NCBI RefSeq assembly: GCF_018682675.1
Contig: NZ_JAFMTR010000115.1
Location: forward strand, 17,235 to 81,234
Direction: 5' to 3'
From: Sphingopyxis soli
GTDB taxonomy: Bacteria; Pseudomonadota; Alphaproteobacteria; Sphingomonadales; Sphingomonadaceae
DNA: 64,000 nucleotides
A model generated the notes under the pieces. That model worked only from the letters and a program-made list of their open reading frames with translations. It was not told where the DNA came from and ran no database searches. A program made the position numbers and the translations under genes. How positions within the stretch are numbered: the first letter of the stretch is position 1; every line of letters begins with the position of its first letter. Below, in pieces: positions 1-9,443 of the stretch.

Positions 1-1
1 C

Positions 2-1954
2 AACACCGACTTCACGCCCGAATATTTCACCGACGAAATCCAGGCGCAGGCGCACCTCGATCACAGCTTCGGCACGATCAACCTCGGCCTGACGGGTATC
101 TATCAACGCACCCGCGTCGATTCGCGCCAGGATTACAACCTCGACGTCGCGAGCCGCGCCCCGCTGCAACAGGGCCTGAACTCGCTGGCCTTCCTCGCGG
201 CCAATGGCATCCCCGGCCTGCCCGGCACGAACGCCTATTTCGCGCCGATCGCGGCTGCGCTGATCCCGAACGGACCGGCGGGCAATGTCTGCACGTCGAA
301 CACCAATCCGAACGGGCTCGGCGTCTTCGGCGGCGACGGCGTCTGCGCGGCAACGCCGCTCGCGTTCGACCGCTCGGTCGCGAAGAACGAAAGCTGGGCG
401 GGTGAAGCCATCATCACCAGCGACTTCGACGGACCGTTCAACTTCCTGCTCGGCGGCATCTATTCGCAGTCGAAGACGACCAACGGCGACTATTATATCA
501 ACGCCTTCTCGATCGACTATTTCGCATCGCTGTTCGGTACCTTCACCGCACTGTCGCGGGGTCTGCCGCCCTCATACCTCGGCTCGCCCTACTTCCGTAA
601 CCATGACGAGATGTTCAAGCTGACCTCCTACGGGATTTTCGGCGAGGCCTATTTCGAGGCGAGCGACCGGCTGAAGTTCACCGTCGGGTTGCGCTACAAC
701 AACGACAAGAAGCACGACATCTCGAACTCGACGCTCGCGAACTTCCTGGTGCCGTACACCACGACCGGCGACATCTTCCAGTCGCCCTATTCGGGAACGT
801 TCGACGCCGACACGGGCGCGACCGGACTGCCGGGACCGCAGCGGTTCCGCGACCGCACCTTCAAGTTCGACGAATTCACGGGCCGCGCGGTCGTCGACTT
901 CAAGATCACCGACGACAATCTCCTCTATGCGTCCTACTCGCGCGGCTACAAGTCGGGCGGCATCAATCCGGCACTGCAGGTGATCATTCCCGGCGTGACC
1001 GAATCCTTCGATTCCGAAATCGTCGACGCGTTCGAGGTCGGGTCGAAGAACACCTTCGGCGGCGGCCAGTTGCAGCTGAACCTGACGGGCTTCTACTATA
1101 AGTACAAGGGCCTCCAGCTCAGCCGCATCGTCGCGCGCACCTCGCTCAACGACAATGTCGACGCCGACATCTGGGGCTTCGAGGCCGAAGGCATCATTCG
1201 CCCCGATCCGGACTGGCTGATCAACCTCGGCTTCAGCTACCTCAACACGAAGGTTACCGACGACACGCTGTTCATCAACCAGCGCGACCCGTCGGGTGGC
1301 CTGCCGAATTCGGTGATCATCAAGGATATCGGCCAGGCGTTCAACTGCGCGATCGTCGCCAATGTCGGCGGCCAGGCGGCGGCCGATGCCTTCGTCACCG
1401 CGGTCAACAACGGCATCAACGCCAGCCGCGGGCTGACCGCCGCCAACGGTCTGCGCGGACCGACCGCCTTCCCGTCGGACTCGGGGCTGGGTGCCGGCAG
1501 CGGGGCCTTCTCGAGCTGCGACGCGCTCGTTGCGGCGGCGGCGGGGACCGGGGGCGCGATCACCGCTTATGGCGGCGGCGTGCCGATCAGCATCAAGGGC
1601 AACAAGCTGCCGCAGGCGCCGAACGTCAAATTCTCGGCCGGTGTCCAGCACACGATCAACTTCGACAGCGGCATGTCGCTCGTCCCGCGCATGGATCTCA
1701 CCTACACCGGCGACAGCTATGGCAATATTTTCAACGGCCGGGTGAACAAGGTGAAGGGATATGCGCAAGCCAATGCCCAGATCCAGCTCAACGGCAGGGA
1801 CGACCGCTGGTATGTCCGTGGTTTCGTGCAGAATATCTTCGACAGCAACGCAACGACGGGTCTGTACCTGACCGACCAGTCGTCGGGTCTGTTCACGAAC
1901 ATCTTCACGCTCGAACCGCGCCGTTACGGCATCGGCGCCGGGGTCAAATTCTGA
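2..1954 (+). CDS. TonB-dependent receptor, C-terminal part (5' end outside window)
   Basis: The reading frame is open at the window edge and runs about 650 codons to TGA, so the N-terminal signal peptide, TonB box and most of the plug are missing. What remains is the outer-membrane beta-barrel: alternating aromatic and polar strands, a YASYSRGYKSGG motif typical of sphingomonad siderophore/xenobiotic-type TBDRs, and a C-terminal strand ending in GVKF with terminal Phe, as expected for BAM-assembled barrels. It would import a substrate across the outer membrane with TonB-ExbBD energy. The substrate cannot be told. A strong terminator follows directly. An internal ATG at 611 is not the real start, because barrel sequence continues upstream of it. 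Confidence 0.93.
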   Translation, partial: NTDFTPEYFTDEIQAQAHLDHSFGTINLGLTGIYQRTRVDSRQDYNLDVASRAPLQQGLNSLAFLAANGIPGLPGTNAYFAPIAAALIPNGPAGNVCTSNTNPNGLGVFGGDGVCAATPLAFDRSVAKNESWAGEAIITSDFDGPFNFLLGGIYSQSKTTNGDYYINAFSIDYFASLFGTFTALSRGLPPSYLGSPYFRNHDEMFKLTSYGIFGEAYFEASDRLKFTVGLRYNNDKKHDISNSTLANFLVPYTTTGDIFQSPYSGTFDADTGATGLPGPQRFRDRTFKFDEFTGRAVVDFKITDDNLLYASYSRGYKSGGINPALQVIIPGVTESFDSEIVDAFEVGSKNTFGGGQLQLNLTGFYYKYKGLQLSRIVARTSLNDNVDADIWGFEAEGIIRPDPDWLINLGFSYLNTKVTDDTLFINQRDPSGGLPNSVIIKDIGQAFNCAIVANVGGQAAADAFVTAVNNGINASRGLTAANGLRGPTAFPSDSGLGAGSGAFSSCDALVAAAAGTGGAITAYGGGVPISIKGNKLPQAPNVKFSAGVQHTINFDSGMSLVPRMDLTYTGDSYGNIFNGRVNKVKGYAQANAQIQLNGRDDRWYVRGFVQNIFDSNATTGLYLTDQSSGLFTNIFTLEPRRYGIGAGVKF

Positions 1955-1980
1955 CCCTGCGCACCGCGTAAACAAAAAGG

Positions 1981-2011
1981 CCCGGCCTCTCCATCGAGAG
2001 GCCGGGCTTTC
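1981..2011 (+). terminator. Rho-independent terminator of the upstream TBDR
   Basis: A perfect 10-bp stem (CCCGGCCTCT / AGAGGCCGGG) with a 6-base loop is followed by a T-rich run. It begins 26 bases after the TGA of the + strand TBDR. Confidence 0.9.
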
Positions 2012-2033
2012 TTTTGCCCCGGCAAGAAGCCAA

Positions 2034-2062
2034 AAAGGGCGCGCCCGACGGACGCGCCCTTT
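2034..2062 (-). terminator. Rho-independent terminator of the convergent TBDR
   Basis: A 10-bp stem (AAAGGGCGCG / CGCGCCCTTT) with a 9-base loop is followed by Ts when read on the minus strand. It lies just after the stop of the minus-strand TBDR at 2077. With the hairpin at 1981 it insulates two convergent genes. Confidence 0.85.
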
Positions 2063-2076
2063 CCGTTATGCGTCGC

Positions 2077-4611
2077 CTAGAAGGAAGCGCGAAGCTTCAC
2101 CCCGTAGAAGCGCGGCGGTGCGGGATAGACCGCAAAGCTCGTGCCCTGCTCCGGAACCGGGAACGACGTGATATTATAATATTTGTTGAACAGATTCTCG
2201 ACATAGGCCTCGATGCCGAACTTGTTGTCGTTGAAATTCAGGCCGACGCGCGCGTTGACGATCGAATAGCCGTCATTCTTCGTGAACGGCACGCCGAGCG
2301 GCGAGTTGAGCGTGTTCGAGTCGCTGTTCGTGCGGGCATCGATGTGGACGAGACCGCCGACCGAGCTGCTGATCTGCGGCGTCCAGGTCATTGCCGAGGT
2401 AATGACATGGCGCGGCGAATTGGTCAGCGGTTTGCCGTTGTCGCTGCCCGCCAGCGGATCCTTCACCTCGGTATCGAGGTAGGTGTAGCCGAACTGGAAG
2501 GTCAGGTCGCTCACCGGCCGGATGATCGTGTCGAGCTCGACGCCCTGCGAGATCACCTTGTCGAAGTTGCGGACCACGAAGCGCGTCCCTTCGAACGCGT
2601 TGTTCTGATAGCCCTTGAACGTCGAGTGGAACAGCGAGGCGTTGACCTGGAAGGCGTGGCCGAAGTTGCTCTTCACGCCGACTTCGAAAACGTCGGCGGT
2701 TTCGTTGCCGAATTCGAGGTCGGTGATCTGCGCACCGTTGCCGCCGAGCAGAACGCTGTCGAACGAGCCGCGGTCGAGGTTGTAACCGCCCGACTTGTAG
2801 CCACGGTCGTAGCCGCCATAGAGCAGGACATCGTCCGTAACCTTGAACGACAGCTTCGCCGTGCCGGTGAACTCGTTCTCGCTGCGGTCGCCGGTGTAGT
2901 TGCCGTTGAACTCCGAATTGACGGTCGGGTTGCAGGCATAGAGATAGACCAGCGGGAAGCGCGCACCGAGACCGGCGCGATAGGCGGCGGCGCCTGGGCT
3001 CTGCAGGAAGGAGCAGGCCGGAACAACCGAGTTCAGGTTGGCCTTGATGTCCTTGTTCTCGTGGTTGTAGCGCAGGCCGAGCGTCAGCGAGAGCTGGTCG
3101 GTGAAGTTGACGATATTATGCGTGAAGAGCGCAAAGGCTTCGGTCTTGACGCTATATTGGTCGGCAACCTGACCACCACCGTTGGGGGTGCGCGGAAGCG
3201 GCACACCGCCATAGACCGGCACCAGCGGCCCGAGCGTGCCGTAAAGCTGCAGGCCTTGCGCCGGCAGGCCCGGCTGACCGGCGGTCAGCGCGTTGAAGAT
3301 GCCGTCGACGAACTGGTCGGCCTGGGTGCCGAAGCGCACCCGGTCGGTGAGCGTCGTCTTTTCATTCAGGTAGAAGCCGCCGACCAGCCAGTCGAGACCG
3401 CCGTCGAACGCCGAACCGTTGAACCGGATTTCCTGCGTGAAGTCGGTCAGACCGGTGCGATAGCCGTCGCGGTAGGCGCGATCGAGACCCGAGAAGTCGA
3501 TATCCTGGTTACGCAGCGCCTTCCAGTCGCGGTAGGCGGTGATCGAGGTGAGCGTCACATCGCCCAGATTCCAGTTCAACTCGCCGGAAACGCCCCATTC
3601 CTTGACCTTTTCGGACAGGTCGCGGTTCGGCGACGTCGCCATCGTGCGCGACTTGGCGTCGAACGGCCGGACGATCCCGATGCGACCGACGGCGCCGCCG
3701 AGCAGCGGGTTGGCCGAAAAGGCCTGGATGACGTTGCTGGCCGCAAAGCCGAGCACGGTGTTGATGTCGGCCGGGTTCGGAGCGATCAGGAAGCCCGAAT
3801 TGGTATTGATCGCGCCGCAGCACTGTTCGTCGGTCTTGGCATAGTCGCCGATGATGCGAAGGCTGACGTCATCCTTTTCGAACAGCGCCTGACCGCGGAC
3901 GAACCAGCGGTCGACATCGTTGAAGCGGCGATCCGAATTGGCGTCTTTGATATAGCCGTCGCGCTTGTGGTAGCCACCGTCGAGCCGGAGCGCGACCGCC
4001 TCGGAAAGACCGCCGGTGATGCCTGCCTTGGCCTCGATCTCGTCATAATTGCCATAGCTGAGCTCGGCATAGCCACCGAGGTCGAACGAGGGTTTCTGGG
4101 TGATGATGTTGAGCGCACCGGCCGACGTATTGCGGCCGAACAAAGTGCCCTGCGGACCGCGCAGCACTTCGACGCGATCGATCGGGGGCAGGTCGGCCAA
4201 CGCGACACCGGCACGCGCCCGCAGCACGCCGTCGATGAACACGCCCACGGCCGGCTCGAACCCGGGGTTGTCGCCCGCGGTGCCGATGCCGCGGATGCGC
4301 AGCACGACGCCGGTCGCCGACGACTGACCGGTCGTCACCTGAAGGCTCGGCGCCACCTGACGCAGTCCGCGAATGTCCGAGATGCCGGCGTTCGCAAGCT
4401 GCTCGCCGCCGACGACGCTCAGGGCAATCGGCACATCCTGTGCGATCTGCGAACGGCCGGTGGCGGTAACGATGATCTCGTTGCCATATTCGGCGTCGTC
4501 ATTGGTGGTCGCGGTGTCGGCAGACGCGTCGGCGTCCTGGGCAAAGGCGTAGGCAGGGGTGGTCGCGGCGCACAGCATGGTGGCGCCCAACAGGATGTTG
4601 CGCAAAGTCAT
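2077..4611 (-). CDS. TonB-dependent receptor (844 aa)
   Basis: Complete outer-membrane receptor. Residues 1-25 are a signal peptide ending AYAFAQ. An acidic linker follows, then EIIVTATGR (TonB-box region) and a plug with VPIALSVVGGEQL and the conserved LRGPQGTLFGRNTSAGALNI stretch, then a barrel of about 700 residues ending in LRASF. This plug subtype is the one common in sphingomonads for siderophores, aromatics and other small hydrophobic substrates rather than the SusC/carbohydrate type. The start is the ATG at 4611 behind an AGAGAGAGA-type ribosome site. It follows the beta-helix gene on the same strand with a 184-bp gap holding a palindrome, so it is probably regulated separately. Substrate unknown. 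Confidence 0.93.
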   Translation of the reverse strand: MTLRNILLGATMLCAATTPAYAFAQDADASADTATTNDDAEYGNEIIVTATGRSQIAQDVPIALSVVGGEQLANAGISDIRGLRQVAPSLQVTTGQSSATGVVLRIRGIGTAGDNPGFEPAVGVFIDGVLRARAGVALADLPPIDRVEVLRGPQGTLFGRNTSAGALNIITQKPSFDLGGYAELSYGNYDEIEAKAGITGGLSEAVALRLDGGYHKRDGYIKDANSDRRFNDVDRWFVRGQALFEKDDVSLRIIGDYAKTDEQCCGAINTNSGFLIAPNPADINTVLGFAASNVIQAFSANPLLGGAVGRIGIVRPFDAKSRTMATSPNRDLSEKVKEWGVSGELNWNLGDVTLTSITAYRDWKALRNQDIDFSGLDRAYRDGYRTGLTDFTQEIRFNGSAFDGGLDWLVGGFYLNEKTTLTDRVRFGTQADQFVDGIFNALTAGQPGLPAQGLQLYGTLGPLVPVYGGVPLPRTPNGGGQVADQYSVKTEAFALFTHNIVNFTDQLSLTLGLRYNHENKDIKANLNSVVPACSFLQSPGAAAYRAGLGARFPLVYLYACNPTVNSEFNGNYTGDRSENEFTGTAKLSFKVTDDVLLYGGYDRGYKSGGYNLDRGSFDSVLLGGNGAQITDLEFGNETADVFEVGVKSNFGHAFQVNASLFHSTFKGYQNNAFEGTRFVVRNFDKVISQGVELDTIIRPVSDLTFQFGYTYLDTEVKDPLAGSDNGKPLTNSPRHVITSAMTWTPQISSSVGGLVHIDARTNSDSNTLNSPLGVPFTKNDGYSIVNARVGLNFNDNKFGIEAYVENLFNKYYNITSFPVPEQGTSFAVYPAPPRFYGVKLRASF

Positions 4612-4681
4612 GATGTCTCTCTCTCTCCAAACCGCCGGACGCAGCCCAAAGGCCTAAGTGGGAGATGCCCGGCAGCAACGT

Positions 4682-4695
4682 GTCGCTGTAGCGAC
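4682..4695. promoter_or_regulatory. Candidate operator upstream of TBDR (14-bp dyad)
   Basis: Perfect 6-bp arms GTCGCT / AGCGAC are separated by GT. The dyad is centred about 77 bases upstream of the TBDR start at 4611, in the only gap between it and the preceding gene. It is a plausible repressor site, but no regulator can be tied to it. Confidence 0.4.
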
Positions 4696-4795
4696 CGCAA
4701 TCGGCGCGTCAACGCGCGCGCGCGAAAATTGGCAATATTTCATGGATTCGTGGCCGAATAGCAACAGTTTACGTTACGGAAGCGAGCGCCGCTTG

Positions 4796-6493
4796 CTATT
4801 TCCGGCGCCGCGCGAGCTGATAATCGTAGAGCGACGGCGCGCCTGCCACGGCCTCGCCGGTGCCCTCGATATAAGGTGCCGGATCATAGTGGACGCTGAT
4901 CCGGCGGTTGGCGTGAAGCCCGACGATCCGTTCGCCCGGCCCCTCGAGCCCGCTGGTGATCGCGACCGTCGCGTCGACCGGCACGCTCTCCGGAATCACC
5001 AGCCGCGCGTTCCACAGCGTGTTGTAGAGCCCGTGCCCCGGCTTCCAATAGGGCGCGCCGCCACCGACCCACAACCGATAGACCCAGCCGTCCTTCCCCT
5101 GCTCGGGGTCGATATGAAGCGTGACCTGATCGAAGAGATTCTGGTGGTTGGACCCGCTATGCTGGTCGAGCACCGCCCCGGCCGCGACGTCGGCGCGCAA
5201 AAAGACCGAGCGCGTCGAGCGCGTGTTGACGCTGAGCGGATGGATGACCGGATTTTCGACCTTCAGATCCCGGACCAGCACATTGTGCACCGCGCCGACA
5301 TGCACCGAATAATGCGCGCGCCGCGCCCCCGTCGTCGTGACATTCGCAATCGTCAGGCTCGCGGCATTGTCGGTCAGGATGCCGCTGTCGGACTGGTCGA
5401 TGACGAGGTTGCGAAACCAGCCGTCGAACACCCCGGTCATGTAGATGCCGTTATAGCCCTGCTCGAGATGATGTCCGAAAGCGGGCGCGTCGGGAAACTG
5501 GAAGCGCAAATTCTGGATGCCGACGTTCGTGAGGTGCCGCCACTCGGCAAGCACCGCGGGCTGGTCGGCGCGCACGTCGTGAAGCAACGGATCGCCCAGC
5601 GTCACCGTCCTGCCGGTGACCGCCGTCACGCGTGTCGCCTGCACCACGACCGGCCGGTCGGGCGAGGTCCAGTGGTGCGATCCGATCGGCAGGTCGGTGT
5701 CGCCATAGAGTGATTTCAGGATCGCGCTCTTCGGCCCATCGACCGAAAACCACTGGAGCTGGACAACATCGCCGACGCGCAGCCTGGTCGCGCTGTCGAC
5801 TGTCAGGGTGCGGGCGAATTGCTTGCCCGCGACGCCCTTCGCAAGCACCGGGTCGCGGACATCCTTCGCCGCGTCATAGGATACGGGCCGACTTCCTTCG
5901 GGCGCGACGAAGATCATCCCGCCCGCCCAGCTATATTCGGTGAAGAGATAGTCGATATTATGCTCGGGCTCGACCTGCTGCTTCTTCTCGCGGACGAGAT
6001 AGTCGCGCAGCTCGTCATAATCATGGCTCTTGTCGATCAGCTTCAGCGGCCGCGGGAACCAGAGCTCGCTGCCCCCCGCCCCCGCACCGGCGCCGTCGAG
6101 CGTGATGTCGCTGCGCGTGATCCGCAGCACCTCGGTGATCTGCGTGCGTCCCCTGGGAAAGCGCAGCGTCACCTTGCCCTTGACGGCATTCGCGGCGGCC
6201 AGCGCGCGCAGCACCGCCTTCGTGTCGTCGAGCCCGTCGTCGGGGATCGCGCCGAAGCCGGTCACGTCAACGACCGTCCCGTCATCCCCGGGGATCGGCT
6301 GCGTCCCGAAACCATAACCCGCGTAGGAGAAATCGGGCAGCGGGTTCGCGGCCATCGTCGCGCGGTCGGTGAGTATCCTTGGCAGATCGCCCGGCCGAGC
6401 CTGAGCCATCGTCCCGCACGCTGCCGCAGCCGACAGGAACAGGGCGAGACGGAGGGGGCGTCCGGCCCGGTCAGGCAATCGCATATCATTCAT
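4796..6493 (-). CDS. Secreted right-handed beta-helix (pectate-lyase-like) protein
   Basis: About 565 residues. A signal peptide with core LRLALFLSAAAACGTMAQA is followed by the hallmark VTGFGAIPDDGLDDTKAVLRAL, the N-terminal turn of pectate_lyase_3 / GH28-related parallel beta-helices, and then repeated short strands such as LTNVGIQNLRF and LTIANVTTTGARRAHYSVHVG. It probably cleaves or binds an acidic polysaccharide in the periplasm or outside the cell. No GH28 catalytic Asp set is obvious, so lyase, epimerase or binding roles all remain open. It lies 61 bases after the carbohydrate-type TBDR and is likely co-transcribed with it. ATGs at 6499, 6493 and 6484 are all possible; one of the last two best fits the signal peptide, and a longer frame upstream would overlap the TBDR. 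Confidence 0.78.
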   Translation of the reverse strand: MNDMRLPDRAGRPLRLALFLSAAAACGTMAQARPGDLPRILTDRATMAANPLPDFSYAGYGFGTQPIPGDDGTVVDVTGFGAIPDDGLDDTKAVLRALAAANAVKGKVTLRFPRGRTQITEVLRITRSDITLDGAGAGAGGSELWFPRPLKLIDKSHDYDELRDYLVREKKQQVEPEHNIDYLFTEYSWAGGMIFVAPEGSRPVSYDAAKDVRDPVLAKGVAGKQFARTLTVDSATRLRVGDVVQLQWFSVDGPKSAILKSLYGDTDLPIGSHHWTSPDRPVVVQATRVTAVTGRTVTLGDPLLHDVRADQPAVLAEWRHLTNVGIQNLRFQFPDAPAFGHHLEQGYNGIYMTGVFDGWFRNLVIDQSDSGILTDNAASLTIANVTTTGARRAHYSVHVGAVHNVLVRDLKVENPVIHPLSVNTRSTRSVFLRADVAAGAVLDQHSGSNHQNLFDQVTLHIDPEQGKDGWVYRLWVGGGAPYWKPGHGLYNTLWNARLVIPESVPVDATVAITSGLEGPGERIVGLHANRRISVHYDPAPYIEGTGEAVAGAPSLYDYQLARRRK

Positions 6494-6554
6494 TCCCATA
6501 TCGTCCGTGGACAGCGCGGCGCTTGTGGACGGGCGCCGCGCCGTTCTCAAGGAA

Positions 6555-9173
6555 TCAGAATTTGGCGCGGAGCCCGACCGAAAAGCGCCGCTCCGACAGA
6601 GCATAGCTGTTCAGGGCGACTTCGTTCACACTATATTCCTTCGTCGCCGATTTCTTCGGCATCAGATTCTGCGCCTGCAGCGACAGGGCGAAATTCCTGT
6701 TGATGTCGAATCCGACCTGCGCGTCGAGCTGCGAGCGCGAGCCGATGAAGCTCGGCCGCCCTTCGGAAAATTCGAACACCGCCTCGTCGCGATAATTGTA
6801 CGCCAGGCGAGCCGAGAACGGTCCCTTCTCGTACAGGCCGACGAGGTTATAGCTGTTCTTCGACACCGCAACGAGCGGGAAGCCCGACTGGTCTTCGGAG
6901 TCCGAATAGGTGTAGTTCGCGATGATGCCGAGGCCGTCGAGCGGCGACGGCAGGAAATCGGCGAACTGCTGGATGCCGATTTCAAAACCCTTGATCTTCG
7001 CGCTCGCCAGATTCTCCGGACGCGAGAATACGAGCACCCGACCCTGCGGATCGAGGTTGGTGTCGACCCCCGAGGTCACGAAACTGGCAATGAAATCCTT
7101 GACGTCCTTATAGAAGACGGCGCCAGAGATCAGCGAGCTCTTGCCGGTGTAATATTCAAAGCTGACGTCGGCCTGCGTCGAGATCGGCGGCTTCAGGTTC
7201 ACGTTGCCGCCGGTAACCGACAGGTTCGTCGCGTTGAAGAAGGTCGATGGCGCGAGGTCGGCGATCGACGCGCGCTGCATCGTCTGCGATCCCGACACGC
7301 GGACGAGGAAATTGTCGGTGACGTTGAACGCGATGTTCGCGCTCGGCAGCACGGTGGTGTAGCGGTTCTTGTCGTTGCGCAGCGTGCTGACCGCCCCGAC
7401 GTTGACATAGCTGTCAACCGACAGGCGCGTCGCCGCGATGCGGACGCCGCCATTCGCCTTGTACGGCACGCCGAGAATCTCGCCCTCGCCCGACACCATC
7501 AGATAGCCCGCGATCGTCTTTTCGCTGAGATCATAGTCGCGCTGCAGATTGGGAAGCAGCGTCGAACGGCCATTCGGATCGGGGTTGGGCTCGGCCGCCT
7601 GTGCGCGGTTGAAGACATAGTCGAAAGTCGGCGCGGTGCTGAGGAAGCTGCGCGGAAAGCTGCCCGGGATATCCGCCAGGATGTCGCCAGCATTGATGAG
7701 CTTCAGATAGGGCTCGATCTCGGCGCGGGTCGGGGTCACCTGACTACGAAAGGCGTTGGAGCGGGCGTGGAGGTCGGTGTAGCGCACGCCCGCCGAAATG
7801 GTGACGCCGCTGTCAGCCTCGTAGCTGACGTCGAGCTTGCCGGTCCATTCCTCGAGCAGGCCGATGAGGCGGTTGCTGCGCACGCCGTTGTTCGCGGGAT
7901 TGTAGGAGGCATAGTTGGTCGGATTGAAGGTTCCGCCCAGCGTCAGCGACGGGACCGTCTGGTCCCGGAAATCGAACGCGCCGGGGACCGCGGCGGTCGC
8001 CTGCAACGTGATGATCTGGATCGTCTGGTCGATCGTGCCCTTGCTGTAATAGCCGTCGGCCTCGACCGTCAGTCCGTCATTCTCGTACTTGCCGTTGAGC
8101 CCGTAGAGGAAGCTCTCGGTCGGCTCGTTGCGGATCTGCCCCGCGGTGGTCACCGTGCCGTTGGCGTTGCCCGCGACGACCATGCCGTCCTCGACGACGC
8201 GATTGGTGACGGGGTTGCTGCCCGTCGGCAGGCGAAAGGCAAAGAAATCCTGGTGCCGTCCGGTCTTCAGTTTCGAATAGAGCGCGTCGGCGGTGATCGT
8301 GAATTCGGGGGTCACCTCGAACTGGATCGCGCCGTTGAGGCCGAGCCGCGAGCGATCGACGACGAACTGTTCATATTGCAGCAGCACCGGAGTCGGGATC
8401 GCCCCGCCGCCCGTTCCGGTGTAATTGCGGTTGAGGAAATTGTTGCGCTCGAACGTCTGGGTCGTCGAGGTGCGCTTCTGATATTCGCCGGCGATCATGA
8501 CGCCGATGCGGCCGTCGGCGAACTTGGTCGTCGCAAAGCCGGTGATCGCGGGTTCGAACTTGTCGGTGTTTTCGGAATAGACGCCCTGCGCGCGCACCGA
8601 AATCGTCGGCTCCTTGAACGACAGCGGCTTCGGCGTGACCAGATTGACCGTGCCGCCGAGCCCGCCCTCGGCCTGGCTGGCCAGCGGCGATTTGCGGACT
8701 TCGAGGCGGCCGAACAGGCTGGACGGCACCGAATCGAGCCCCGAAGAGCGGCCGAGCTGGTCGTTCTCGGGCGGCGACAGGCGCGCCGACCAGCCGAGCA
8801 GGGTGCGGCCGTCGACCTCGACGCGCACCTGCTGCAGGCCGCGCACCGATACCGACTGGCCTTCGCCGAAGACGCGGGTGATCTGAACGCCGGTCACGCG
8901 CTGCAACGCTTCGGCAACGTTTGAATCGGGGAGCTTGCCGACGTCCTCCGCCGTGATGACATCCATCACCTGCGGCGCATCGCGCTTGATGTCCGCGGCC
9001 TGTTCGAGCGACGCGCGAATGCCCGTGACGATGATTTCCTCGCCGGGCGGATCGGCGGCAGTGCCGCCCGCCTGATCCTGCGCGAGCGCCGGGGTCACCG
9101 CCAGCACCGCGAGCGAAGCGCCGCCCACCAGCCGCGCCCACATTCCGACGCCGTATTTCGCCCGATTTGCCAT
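6555..9173 (-). CDS. TonB-dependent receptor, carbohydrate (Xanthomonas/Caulobacter) type
   Basis: 872 residues from the ATG at 9173, which has GGGAGGGATCAG just upstream. A signal peptide ends TPALAQ, followed by GEEIIVTGIRASLEQAADIKR, VIDVITAEDVGKLPDSN-like plug sequence and ALQRVTGVQI. These mark the TBDR subfamily of Xanthomonas and Caulobacter that usually imports oligosaccharides. The barrel ends FSVGLRAKF. It heads the transcript that continues into the beta-helix protein and lies beside lyase genes, so it probably takes up uronate oligomers. Two copies of a 15-bp element lie in its upstream region. A longer frame starting at 9224 lacks a suitable ribosome site. Confidence 0.93.
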   Translation of the reverse strand: MANRAKYGVGMWARLVGGASLAVLAVTPALAQDQAGGTAADPPGEEIIVTGIRASLEQAADIKRDAPQVMDVITAEDVGKLPDSNVAEALQRVTGVQITRVFGEGQSVSVRGLQQVRVEVDGRTLLGWSARLSPPENDQLGRSSGLDSVPSSLFGRLEVRKSPLASQAEGGLGGTVNLVTPKPLSFKEPTISVRAQGVYSENTDKFEPAITGFATTKFADGRIGVMIAGEYQKRTSTTQTFERNNFLNRNYTGTGGGAIPTPVLLQYEQFVVDRSRLGLNGAIQFEVTPEFTITADALYSKLKTGRHQDFFAFRLPTGSNPVTNRVVEDGMVVAGNANGTVTTAGQIRNEPTESFLYGLNGKYENDGLTVEADGYYSKGTIDQTIQIITLQATAAVPGAFDFRDQTVPSLTLGGTFNPTNYASYNPANNGVRSNRLIGLLEEWTGKLDVSYEADSGVTISAGVRYTDLHARSNAFRSQVTPTRAEIEPYLKLINAGDILADIPGSFPRSFLSTAPTFDYVFNRAQAAEPNPDPNGRSTLLPNLQRDYDLSEKTIAGYLMVSGEGEILGVPYKANGGVRIAATRLSVDSYVNVGAVSTLRNDKNRYTTVLPSANIAFNVTDNFLVRVSGSQTMQRASIADLAPSTFFNATNLSVTGGNVNLKPPISTQADVSFEYYTGKSSLISGAVFYKDVKDFIASFVTSGVDTNLDPQGRVLVFSRPENLASAKIKGFEIGIQQFADFLPSPLDGLGIIANYTYSDSEDQSGFPLVAVSKNSYNLVGLYEKGPFSARLAYNYRDEAVFEFSEGRPSFIGSRSQLDAQVGFDINRNFALSLQAQNLMPKKSATKEYSVNEVALNSYALSERRFSVGLRAKF

Positions 9174-9216
9174 CTGATCCCTCCCACTTTTACAATGCAT
9201 TCCCGCGCTGACAAGG

Positions 9217-9231
9217 AATGACACCGGTTAC
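9217..9231 (+). promoter_or_regulatory. Candidate operator, copy 1 (15-bp element)
   Basis: AATGACACCGGTTAC lies 44-58 bases upstream of the TBDR ATG at 9173. Its core ACCGGT is palindromic, and an exact inverted copy is at 9353-9367. Sites with a CCGG centre of this kind are typical of LacI-family regulators of sugar loci, though no LacI gene is in the window. Confidence 0.5.
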
Positions 9232-9352
9232 TTTTGCGGACAAATGAAGCGGCGTGCGCTGCTTGTCCTCATTTTCAGGGAATGTCCGGGCGCCCGCAAT
9301 CGATGCGGCAGGCCGAACGCACCCTCTCCGTTCCTGTCCGGTTCCACTTTTG

Positions 9353-9367
9353 GTAACCGGTGTCATT
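9353..9367 (-). promoter_or_regulatory. Candidate operator, copy 2 (inverted)
   Basis: Exact reverse complement of the element at 9217-9231, 121 bases away in the same 270-bp gap between the TBDR start and the end of the lyase operon. The paired spacing would allow DNA looping. Confidence 0.5.
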
Positions 9368-9443
9368 AGTGATTGCCCTTTCGCCACATCATGTCAAGAA
9401 AAATGTCAGACATCTTTGTCCCGCACCGCGGACGCATCGATGC

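Noticed and set aside
2014..4761. A 915-codon open frame on the + strand opposite the 844-aa TBDR
   Set aside because: It is Arg/Ala/Val-rich antisense sequence without a recognisable domain, caused by the high-GC third positions of the real TBDR gene.
6507..8924. An 805-codon + strand frame opposite the carbohydrate TBDR
   Set aside because: Same antisense effect; no ribosome site, no family motifs, and the minus-strand TBDR is unambiguous.
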